A stretch of DNA of 13,079 bases from Gammaproteobacteria bacterium (lineage in GTDB: Bacteria > Pseudomonadota > Gammaproteobacteria > JAJDOJ01): the NCBI GenBank assembly GCA_027030565.1, contig JALVEU010000122.1, positions 1-13,079 on the forward strand, in the 5' to 3' direction. A model generated the notes under the pieces. It worked only from the letters and a program-made list of their open reading frames with translations, made no database searches and was not told the DNA's origin. The translations under genes and the position numbers were made by a program. Every line of letters starts with the position of its first letter. Positions within the stretch are counted from its first letter, which is position 1. This document shows positions 6,578-13,079 of the stretch, piece by piece.

Positions 6578-7582
6578 TCAGGGAACCAGCACGGCCGCCC
6601 CTTCCAGCTTGCCGCTGCGCAGGCGTTCCAGGGCGGTATTGGCCTCTTCCAGGTCAAAGACCTGCACGTGCGTTTCCACTCCCGCCTTGGGCGCCAGTGC
6701 CAAGAACTCGTGCCCGTCCCGGCGGGTGAGATTGGCCACCGAGCGCAGCACACGTTCCTCCCAGAGAATGCGGTATGGAAAGCTCGGGATGTCGCTCATG
6801 TGGATGCCCCCGCAGACCACCACCCCCGCCTTTCGTACCGCACGCAACGCCGCGGGGACCAACGCGCCCACCGGCGCAAAGAGGATGGCCGCATCCAGGG
6901 GCTCGCCGGGCCGCCGGTCGGAATCGCCGGCCCACACCGCGCCGAGCCGGCGGGCGAACGCCTGGGCCGCCGTGTCCCCGGGACGGGTGAAGGCGTAGAC
7001 CTCCCGGCCCTGCCAGCGCAGGACCTGGGCCAGGATGTGCGCGGCGGCACCGAAACCATAGAGGCCAAGCCGACGACCCTCGCCGGCCATGCGCAGGCAG
7101 CGATAGCCGATGAGCCCTGCACACAGAAGCGGAGCGGCATGCGGGGCGTCGTAAGCATCGGGAACGGGGAAGCAGTAGCGAGCGTCGGCGAGCAGGTATT
7201 CGGCATAGCCGCCATCGAGCGTATAGCCGGTGAAGCGGGCCCGATCGCAGAGGTTCTCCTGGCCGTTGCGGCAGTAGTAACACGTCCCACAGGTCCAGCC
7301 CAGCCAGGGGACCCCCATCCGGGCTCCCGGTTGGAGCTCCACGCCGGTGCCGCAGGCGACCACCCGGCCGACCACCTCGTGACCGGGGATGATCGGATAC
7401 GGTATGTCCGGAAGTTCCCCGTCCACCACGTGTAGATCGGTGCGGCACACCCCGCAAGCGAGCACCTGCAGCAGCACTTGACCCGGCCCGGGGCGCGGGA
7501 CCGGCCTGGACCGCAGTCGCAGCGGCCCGCCCGGGTTCTCCAAGACCATGGCCCGCATCTGGTCGGGGATCGTCTCGGTCAC
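6578..7582 (-). CDS. Zinc-dependent alcohol dehydrogenase (MDR family)
   Basis: This is a cytosolic medium-chain dehydrogenase that interconverts alcohols and aldehydes or ketones. The 334-residue protein has the catalytic-zinc ligands Cys46 (GVCRTDLH), His68-Glu69 (GHE) and Cys154. The structural-zinc cysteines are 98, 101, 104 and 112 (CGTCYYCRNGQENLC). The Rossmann loop is GLYGFGAAAH (173-182). After the second beta strand the sequence is AFTRPG (197-202), with no acidic residue at the NAD-specifying position, which hints at NADP(H); this is inference. It resembles the AdhA-like zinc alcohol dehydrogenase family. I chose the GTG start at 7582 because GGGAG lies 8 bases upstream; an ATG eight codons further in is the alternative. 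The gene begins 31 bases after the stop of the WecA-like gene on the same strand, so the two are probably co-transcribed. It converges on the acyl-AMP ligase. Confidence 0.94.
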   Translation of the reverse strand: MTETIPDQMRAMVLENPGGPLRLRSRPVPRPGPGQVLLQVLACGVCRTDLHVVDGELPDIPYPIIPGHEVVGRVVACGTGVELQPGARMGVPWLGWTCGTCYYCRNGQENLCDRARFTGYTLDGGYAEYLLADARYCFPVPDAYDAPHAAPLLCAGLIGYRCLRMAGEGRRLGLYGFGAAAHILAQVLRWQGREVYAFTRPGDTAAQAFARRLGAVWAGDSDRRPGEPLDAAILFAPVGALVPAALRAVRKAGVVVCGGIHMSDIPSFPYRILWEERVLRSVANLTRRDGHEFLALAPKAGVETHVQVFDLEEANTALERLRSGKLEGAAVLVP

Positions 7583-7613
7583 GGTGTGGACTCCCGGGGA
7601 CGTTCGCCCCCAA

Positions 7614-9245
7614 TCAGTAGAACGAGCGTACGGCCAACAACACCGAGGCGGCCAAGGCCGAGAACGTCAGGGGATTCCAGCGCTCACGCCGCTCGATGAA
7701 GAGCAGTTCCGCTGCATACCACAGCACGATCAGTTTCACCAGAAACAGGGCCGCGTCCGGGTCTCCTCCACTGATGTAGCCATAGACCAGCCCCACGAAC
7801 ATGAGAAACACCATGAGAAAGTCCATGGCGGTGGACTCGAACTCCACCCGCCGGCGCCTGGGACTGAACCGCACGGCGATGGCCACGGCCAGGCCCACCA
7901 GCCCGAAGAAGGCCAGCTGCAACATGCCCCGCCACCCTTGCAGGACCTGAGGGATCTGTTGTGGGATGAACACGATGGTCGCCAGAATCACGTAGATGCC
8001 GATGCGCCGCAGCGTGGTGTGCAGGTTGCGTGTGAACACGGGTTCGACGACGAACAAGGCGGCGACGATGGCGCCGAGCAGCCCCACGTCCTTCGGCACC
8101 GTGGGTGCCAGGGCGGCCCCCAGAACCAGATAAAGCGGGACGATGATCTCCAGAAACCGCCGCGGCATGGCGACCAGGAACGATCGCCGCAACCGCCCCA
8201 CTTCGGCCTGGATTGCACCCTCCCCGGTGGCCCGGCGCGGTGCCCGCCACCCCAACCGCTCCGCCAGATTGAGGGGAAGGAACACGCTGATCATGGCAGC
8301 CAGCCAAACCAGGGCGATGAGCCAGTCGGGCTGATAGCGCAGCAACACCCCCGCCGCCACCACGAGAGTCTGAAACGAGTAGATGAGGACCACCGACTCC
8401 TGGTGCACGAAGCCGAGGTCCAGCAGGCGATGGTGGACGTGGTTGCGCGTGGCCTGAAACCAGTTGCGGCGCTCCTGGATCCGGCGCTTGAGCACCACGA
8501 GGATGTCCACCACGGGCAACCCCAGGAGCAGGGCCACGGCGGCTGGGCTGATCCTGGGATCGACCACGTGCACGAGCTGGATGGCCATGAAGCCTACGGT
8601 GTAGCCCAAGAACTGGCTCCCCCCGTCCCCCATGAATACCCGGGCCGGGTGGGTGTTGTAGCGTAGGAAGCCGAGCAGGCCGCCGATCGTGGCCAAGGCC
8701 ACCACCAGGGTGGCCCCACCGCCCGCCAACCAGCACAGCAGGGCCATGGCCGCCAGCGACAGGAGGGATTCACCACCGGCCAGACCGTCCAGGCCGTCGG
8801 AATGATTGAGGGCGTTGATGACACCGATCAGCGCCACCACCGTGAAGGCCCGGCCCAACTCCGGCGGAAGCGGCCCCTCCAAGAAGGGCAGCCGGGTGAC
8901 CTCGACTCCCCCATAGAACACCAGAATACCCACGGCCAGAATCTGCCCGAGAAACTTGGGCCAGTGGCCGATCTGGCGCGCATCGTCCCAGACCCCGAAC
9001 AGGAACAGGACCAGCGCGCCCAGCACATAGGCCTGGTAGAGGGGCTGGTCGTGAAGCAGCCAGATCACCGGCGTCAACGCCCCGATCACGATGCCCCAGC
9101 CCCCTACCCGGGCAATGGGACGCGCGTGGACCTTGCGCGCGTCGGGCTTGTCGAGCATGCCCAGATGCGGCGCGACCTTCACCATGACTGGAACGACGGC
9201 CAGGCTCACGGCCATCGCGAGCACCAAGACGATGAGGTAGATCAC
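7614..9245 (-). CDS. WecA/MraY-family polyprenyl-phosphate sugar-1-phosphate transferase with C-terminal membrane extension
   Basis: This integral membrane enzyme would transfer a sugar-1-phosphate from a UDP-sugar to undecaprenyl phosphate, starting a cell-surface glycan. The 543-residue protein has a catalytic part (about 1-330) with DKPDARKVH (32-40), DDARQIGHWPKFLGQ (87-101), NALNHSDGLDGLAGG (144-158), FMGDGGS (204-210) and the HIHH-like NHVHHRLLDLG (268-278), plus many membrane helices. Residues 330-543 are extra: a basic stretch, then six or seven hydrophobic segments (about 365-540) with no motif I recognise. WecA and MraY are about 350-370 residues long. The GTG at 9245 has no Shine-Dalgarno and the first helix starts at residue 2; an ATG at 9215 is the alternative and is no better supported. 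The motifs are closer to the WecA group than to MraY. The alcohol dehydrogenase gene follows 31 bases downstream. Confidence 0.88.
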   Translation of the reverse strand: MIYLIVLVLAMAVSLAVVPVMVKVAPHLGMLDKPDARKVHARPIARVGGWGIVIGALTPVIWLLHDQPLYQAYVLGALVLFLFGVWDDARQIGHWPKFLGQILAVGILVFYGGVEVTRLPFLEGPLPPELGRAFTVVALIGVINALNHSDGLDGLAGGESLLSLAAMALLCWLAGGGATLVVALATIGGLLGFLRYNTHPARVFMGDGGSQFLGYTVGFMAIQLVHVVDPRISPAAVALLLGLPVVDILVVLKRRIQERRNWFQATRNHVHHRLLDLGFVHQESVVLIYSFQTLVVAAGVLLRYQPDWLIALVWLAAMISVFLPLNLAERLGWRAPRRATGEGAIQAEVGRLRRSFLVAMPRRFLEIIVPLYLVLGAALAPTVPKDVGLLGAIVAALFVVEPVFTRNLHTTLRRIGIYVILATIVFIPQQIPQVLQGWRGMLQLAFFGLVGLAVAIAVRFSPRRRRVEFESTAMDFLMVFLMFVGLVYGYISGGDPDAALFLVKLIVLWYAAELLFIERRERWNPLTFSALAASVLLAVRSFY

Positions 9246-9568
9246 TGAGGAAGTCGCGGCGGGTCCGCCCGAGGTTGGATGAATCCGGTACTTATACCCG
9301 GAACCCGGAAACCGGTCCGTTGCCTCTCTCGCATAATCCCACGGTCGCCGCCATGCCGCAACCGCGAATTCAGTGTATCAGTATCCGTTAAAATATATTC
9401 TGGATTCAGATCAATGCAGTCACCTCCACCGCTTCCATATCCTGGCCGGCGGTGTCCGGACGCGGACGGATGGTGTGCGCCTTGGGCCTGCAAGGCCCTC
9501 GGGCAGCCGATCGGGCGCGCCTCCGTGACCCCGGTACGGCTTCCATGTGATACAAGGAGTATTCGAAC
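9246..9568. other. Divergent intergenic region of 323 bases
   Basis: This region separates the WecA-like gene from the first CRTAC1-like gene. It holds an AT-rich island (9366-9412, listed separately), a short perfect hairpin GGGCCT-GCA-AGGCCC (9484-9498) that would lie in the leader of the plus-strand mRNA, closely spaced CCGG elements near 9288-9317, and AAGGAG (9554-9559), the Shine-Dalgarno of the next gene. Open frames that cross it show no family-like sequence, and I see no RNA gene. Confidence 0.5.
9366..9412. promoter_or_regulatory. AT-rich island, putative divergent promoter
   Basis: About 45 bases stand out as AT-rich in GC-rich DNA. On the plus strand there are overlapping -10-like boxes TAAAAT (9389-9394) and TATATT (9394-9399); no strong -35 is present at the right distance. 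On the minus strand TTGATC (9414-9409) could be a -35 and GATACT (9384-9379) a -10, but their spacing is not standard. Promoter activity is inferred from composition and from the position between divergent genes. Confidence 0.35.
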
Positions 9569-11398
9569 TTGAGTCCACGCTCCAAGCACGATCGCGACGC
9601 GGTCATCGGAAGGGCCTTTCGCTGGTCGCTCCTCGCCCTGGCGGCGGGTCTGTCCCTAGCGATCGGTCTGCTCACCTGGCTGAACCACGAGCCTCGGCAA
9701 GAGGCGTCGGTACGCGAGCAGGCGCCGGTGCCGGTCGCCGCCCGGGAAACCCCGGTGGAGCCGCCCGCCATTCCCTTCACGGACATCACGGAGGCTGCGG
9801 GCATCGACTTCGTGCACGTCAACGGCGCACGCGGTGAGAAATTGCTGCCGGAGACCATGGGCGGCGGTGTGGCCTTCCTGGATTACGACGGCGACGGAGA
9901 CCCGGACCTGCTGCTGGTCAACTCCGACTACTGGGATCCGACCGAGGCCGAGGGCAAGCCCCCGGCCCACCACGCCCTGTATCGCAACGATGGCACGGGG
10001 CGCTTCGTGAATGTGACCCGCGAGGCGGGCCTCACCGAGCACTTCTATGGCATGGGGGTGGCCGTGGGGGACTATGACAACGACGGCGATCCGGACCTTT
10101 ACCTCACGGCGTTGGGCACCAATCACCTGTACCGCAACGACGAAGGGCGTTTCGTCGACGTCACCGCCGAGGCGGGTGTGGCCGGGGGCGAAGACGCCTG
10201 GAGCACCTCGGCGGCCTTCTTCGACTATGACAACGACGGCGATCTGGACCTGTTCGTGGCCAATTACGTCAAATGGTCCCCCGAGCTCGACCGCAAGCTG
10301 GGCTTCAAGTTGACCGGCCTGGGGCGGGCCTACGGCCCGCCTACGACGTTCGAGGGCACGTTCCCCTATCTGTTCCGCAACGATGGGGGCGGACACTTCA
10401 CCGACGTCTCGGCCGAGGCCGGGATTCAGATCGTCGACGAGGCCACGGGCCAGCCCAAGGCCAAGGCCCTTGGCGTGCTGCCCATGGACATGGACCGAGA
10501 CGGATTCATGGACCTCTTCGTCGCCAACGATACGGTGCAAAACTTCCTGCTGCACAACCGCGGCGACGGGACCTTCGAGGAGGTGGGGGTGGAGGCCGGG
10601 GTGGCCTTCGACCGCAACGGCGGCGCCACCGGGGCCATGGGGGTGGACGCGGCGGTGCTGGACGAAACGGACGACACGGTGGCCGTGGCGGTGGCCAATT
10701 TCGCCAACGAGATGACCTCCCTCTACGTCGGCCAGGGCCAGGCGCTGCAGTTCGCCGACGAGGCCATCGGCGCCGGGATCGGCCCTGGCTCGCGCAAGGT
10801 CCTGAGTTTCGGCCTGTTCTTCTTCGATGCGGACCTGGACGGGCGGCTGGACCTGTTGCAGGCCAACGGCCACCTGGAGAACGAGATCCACGTCGTACAA
10901 CCGAGCCAGCAGTACGCCCAGCCGGCGCAGCTCTACTGGAACTGCGGTGCCGACTGCCCGCGGCAGTTCGTGCTGCTGCCTCCCGAGAAGATCGGCGACC
11001 TGGCCCGGCGGCGGGTGGGACGCGGCGCGGCCTACGCCGACATCGACGGCGACGGCGACCTGGACGTGGTCATCACCCAGGTGGCCGGGCGACCCAGCCT
11101 GTTGCGCAACGACCAGGGCCTGGGGCACCACTGGCTGCGCGTGCTGCCCGAGGGCACGCGGAGCAACCGCGACGCCATCGGTGCCTGGGTGGAGGTCCGC
11201 GCGGGGGATCGGCGCCAGCTACAGCAGGTGATGCCCACGCGCAGCTATCTCTCCCAGGTGGAGCGCACCCTCACCTTCGGCCTCGGTGCGGCTCCGAAGG
11301 CCGCCGAGGTCCGCATCCAGTGGCCGGACGGCGGGGAGCAGGTGCTGCGTGACGTGCCCGCCGATCGGCTCGTGCGCGTTCGACAGGAGGTGCAGTGA
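9569..11398 (+). CDS. Membrane-anchored CRTAC1-like FG-GAP/VCBS repeat protein with ASPIC/UnbV domain
   Basis: This is a 609-residue exported protein of the CRTAC1/UnbV family. The family is widespread in bacteria, and its molecular role there is poorly known. A single hydrophobic helix (18-38) after a basic N-terminus serves as an uncleaved anchor, followed by a Pro/Ala/Glu linker. FG-GAP-like calcium-binding blades carry DxDxDG loops: DYDGDGDPDL (105-114), DYDNDGDPDL (168-177), DYDNDGDLDL (219-228), DMDRDGFMDL (307-316), DADLDGRLDL (420-429) and DIDGDGDLDV (491-500). Near 363-372 a loop is degenerate (DETDDT). The ASPIC/UnbV domain covers about 530-595, ending in VRIQWPDGG. The start is TTG, 9 bases after AAGGAG; this choice keeps the full N-terminal basic region and anchor. 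The downstream homologue overlaps its stop. The fold is probably a beta-propeller on the periplasmic face of the inner membrane. Confidence 0.92.
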   Translation: MSPRSKHDRDAVIGRAFRWSLLALAAGLSLAIGLLTWLNHEPRQEASVREQAPVPVAARETPVEPPAIPFTDITEAAGIDFVHVNGARGEKLLPETMGGGVAFLDYDGDGDPDLLLVNSDYWDPTEAEGKPPAHHALYRNDGTGRFVNVTREAGLTEHFYGMGVAVGDYDNDGDPDLYLTALGTNHLYRNDEGRFVDVTAEAGVAGGEDAWSTSAAFFDYDNDGDLDLFVANYVKWSPELDRKLGFKLTGLGRAYGPPTTFEGTFPYLFRNDGGGHFTDVSAEAGIQIVDEATGQPKAKALGVLPMDMDRDGFMDLFVANDTVQNFLLHNRGDGTFEEVGVEAGVAFDRNGGATGAMGVDAAVLDETDDTVAVAVANFANEMTSLYVGQGQALQFADEAIGAGIGPGSRKVLSFGLFFFDADLDGRLDLLQANGHLENEIHVVQPSQQYAQPAQLYWNCGADCPRQFVLLPPEKIGDLARRRVGRGAAYADIDGDGDLDVVITQVAGRPSLLRNDQGLGHHWLRVLPEGTRSNRDAIGAWVEVRAGDRRQLQQVMPTRSYLSQVERTLTFGLGAAPKAAEVRIQWPDGGEQVLRDVPADRLVRVRQEVQ

Positions 11399-13079
11399 TG
11401 CCCAGGGGGATCGTCACGGCCCTGCTGCTTCTCGGCGGGGTGGCGCAGGCACAGGACTGGTTCGTGGACCAGGCCACCGAGACGGGGCTCGATTTCTTCT
11501 ACTACAACGGCATGTCCGGCGAGTACTACTTCGTCGAGAACCTGGGCGGTGGCGTCGCACTGTTCGACTACGACGGCGACGGGGACCTGGACGTCTATCT
11601 CACCCAGGGACACATGCTCGGCAAGGGCAAGACCTGGAAGGAGGCCCTGTTCCCGCCGCCCCCAGGCTATCCCATGACCGACCGGCTGTTCCGCAACGAC
11701 CTGGTGGTGCGACCCGACGGCACCCGCGTGCTCCGCTTCACCGACGTCACCGGCCAGGCCGGAATCCATGCGCCGGGCTACGGCATGGGCGTGGCCGCGG
11801 GCGACATCGACAACGACGGTGACGTGGACCTGTTCGTCACCAACTGGGGACGCAACCAGCTCTGGCGCAACGACGGCAACGGACACTTCACGGACGTGAC
11901 CGTACGGGCGGGTGTGGACGCGCCCGGCTGGGGCGTGAGCGCCGCCTTCGCCGACTACGACCGCGACGGCGACCTGGACCTCTACGTGGCCAACTACGTC
12001 CACTTCGACACCGCGAAGAACAAGCGCTGCTACGGCCTCAACGGCGCGCCCGACTACTGCTCGCCCCAGCAGTACAAGCCCATGCGCGACCGCCTGTATC
12101 GCAACCGCGGTGACGGCACGTTCGAGGACGTCTCCGAGTCCTCGGGCATCGCCAGGCAGGCCAAGCCGGGGCTCGGCGTGATCGCCGCCGACTTCAACGG
12201 CGACGGCTGGCCCGACTTCTACGTGGCCAACGACGGGGAGACCAACAATCTCTGGATCAACCAGAAGGACGGCACCTTCAAGGACGACGCCTTCCTGGCC
12301 GGGGTGGCCGTGAACATGGAGGGGGCGGCCGAGGCCAGCATGGGGGTCGATGCCGGCGACTTCGACAACGACGGGGACGAGGACCTGTTCATGACCCATC
12401 TGCTGGGCGAGACCAACACCCTGTACGTCAACGACGGCCAGGGCTGGTTCGAGGACCGCACGCTCGCCATCGGACTGGGCGCGCCCAGCAAGGGTTATAC
12501 CGCCTTCGGCACCGCCTGGTTCGACTACGACAACGACGGCTGGCTGGACCTCATCGTGGCCAACGGAGACGTGCGCGTCATGCCCATCCTGGCCCGACAG
12601 GGGGACAAATACCCGCTGCGGCAGCCCAACCAACTCTTCCACAACATCGAGGGCAAGCGCTTCGAGGACGTGAGCGCCCGCGCCGGGCGGGTGTTCCAGG
12701 TGCCCGAGGTGAGCCGCGGCGTGGCCGTGGGCGATATCGACAACGACGGCGACCTGGATGCAGTGATCGTCAACAGCAACGGCCCGGCGCGCCTGCTCGT
12801 CAACCAGATCGGCAACGCACAGGATTGGATCGGGCTGCGCCTGGTGGACACCCACGGCCGCGACGCCTACGGCGCCCGCGTGCGGATCGAGCGGGACCGG
12901 GGGCCGGTCCTGTGGCGGCGAGTGCGCAGCGACGGCAGCTATGCCTCGGCCCACTCGCCGCGCATCCTGGTGGGGCTCGGCAAGTCCCGGCCCAAGACCC
13001 TCACCGTCACCTGGCCCGACGGTGGACAGGAGCAGTGGAGCGGCCTCAAGCCCAACACCTGGCACACCCTGCGTCAGGG
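11398..13079 (+). CDS. Secreted CRTAC1-like FG-GAP/VCBS repeat protein (3' end outside window)
   Basis: The window shows 560 codons with no stop before the right edge; the C-terminal domain is nearly complete, so little is probably missing. The ATG overlaps the preceding stop (TGATG), with AGGAGG seven bases upstream, so translation is likely coupled. Residues 1-18 are a signal peptide ending AQA, and there is no anchor, unlike the upstream paralogue. DxDxDG loops occur at 57-66, 136-145, 187-196, 265-274, 321-330, 376-385 and 446-455. Cys211 and Cys221 flank YGLNGAPDY and may form a disulfide; the upstream protein lacks this pair. The ASPIC/UnbV-like region covers about 487-543, with YGARVRI, SDGSYAS, GLG and VTWPDGG. 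Both proteins share the propeller order and are distant paralogues. The substrate or ligand is unknown. Confidence 0.93.
   Translation, partial: MPRGIVTALLLLGGVAQAQDWFVDQATETGLDFFYYNGMSGEYYFVENLGGGVALFDYDGDGDLDVYLTQGHMLGKGKTWKEALFPPPPGYPMTDRLFRNDLVVRPDGTRVLRFTDVTGQAGIHAPGYGMGVAAGDIDNDGDVDLFVTNWGRNQLWRNDGNGHFTDVTVRAGVDAPGWGVSAAFADYDRDGDLDLYVANYVHFDTAKNKRCYGLNGAPDYCSPQQYKPMRDRLYRNRGDGTFEDVSESSGIARQAKPGLGVIAADFNGDGWPDFYVANDGETNNLWINQKDGTFKDDAFLAGVAVNMEGAAEASMGVDAGDFDNDGDEDLFMTHLLGETNTLYVNDGQGWFEDRTLAIGLGAPSKGYTAFGTAWFDYDNDGWLDLIVANGDVRVMPILARQGDKYPLRQPNQLFHNIEGKRFEDVSARAGRVFQVPEVSRGVAVGDIDNDGDLDAVIVNSNGPARLLVNQIGNAQDWIGLRLVDTHGRDAYGARVRIERDRGPVLWRRVRSDGSYASAHSPRILVGLGKSRPKTLTVTWPDGGQEQWSGLKPNTWHTLRQ

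Noticed and set aside
9288..9317. Closely spaced CCGG/CCCGG elements resembling an operator
   Set aside because: Irregular spacing and no true dyad; in GC-rich DNA such words occur by chance.
9279..9572. A 97-residue plus-strand frame in the intergenic region before the first CRTAC1-like gene
   Set aside because: No Shine-Dalgarno, no recognisable motif, and it crosses the AT-rich promoter-like island.
9656..11131. Long minus-strand open frame opposite the first CRTAC1-like gene
   Set aside because: Its repeated Val/His/Gly-rich pattern is the reverse complement of the DxDxDG repeats, so it is a shadow of the real gene.
11245..13065. A 606-residue minus-strand open frame opposite the second CRTAC1-like gene
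   Set aside because: Same reason: it reflects the aspartate/glycine repeat codons of the true plus-strand gene, which has a signal peptide, a Shine-Dalgarno and domain motifs.

Overview
The window is GC-rich, gene-dense chromosomal DNA, most likely from a gammaproteobacterium. The birA-coaX pair, an E. coli-type lytic transglycosylase, a DsrC-superfamily protein and a polyprenyl-phosphate sugar-phosphotransferase together suggest a Chromatiales/Ectothiorhodospiraceae-like, possibly sulfur-metabolising host. That placement is inference from gene content and was not tested by a search. I found no rRNA, tRNA, insertion sequence, CRISPR array or phage gene.

Left part (1-3051). On the minus strand, a biotin-protein ligase without the DNA-binding domain (birA, 97-945) overlaps by one base the start of type III pantothenate kinase (coaX, cut by the window edge). 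Divergent to it is a small secreted SLT-family lytic transglycosylase (1055-1684). It converges on a 110-residue DsrC-superfamily protein (1785-2117, minus) in which both redox cysteines are alanine. A DUF374-type lysophospholipid-acyltransferase-like gene (2317-3051, minus) follows.

Middle part (3052-7582). A cytochrome P450 (3135-4457) and a fatty-acyl-AMP ligase with its own C-terminal acyl-carrier domain (4596-6545) run on the plus strand, divergent from the acyltransferase-like gene. This set looks like a small lipid-tailoring locus: a fatty acid is activated and loaded on the fused carrier, oxidised by the P450, and perhaps handed to the acyltransferase. This is the best candidate in the window for an uncharacterised system. 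The ligase converges on a zinc alcohol dehydrogenase (6578-7582, minus).

The dehydrogenase lies 31 bases downstream of a WecA/MraY-family membrane transferase (7614-9245, minus) that has an unusual multi-pass C-terminal extension of about 210 residues. These two probably share a transcript.

Right part (9246-13079). A 323-base intergenic region with an AT-rich island separates the transferase from two tandem plus-strand genes for CRTAC1-like proteins with FG-GAP/VCBS calcium-binding repeats and an ASPIC/UnbV C-terminal domain. The first is membrane-anchored and starts with TTG. The second has a signal peptide, overlaps the first by one base (TGATG) and runs off the right edge. They look like a translationally coupled pair of exported beta-propeller proteins.
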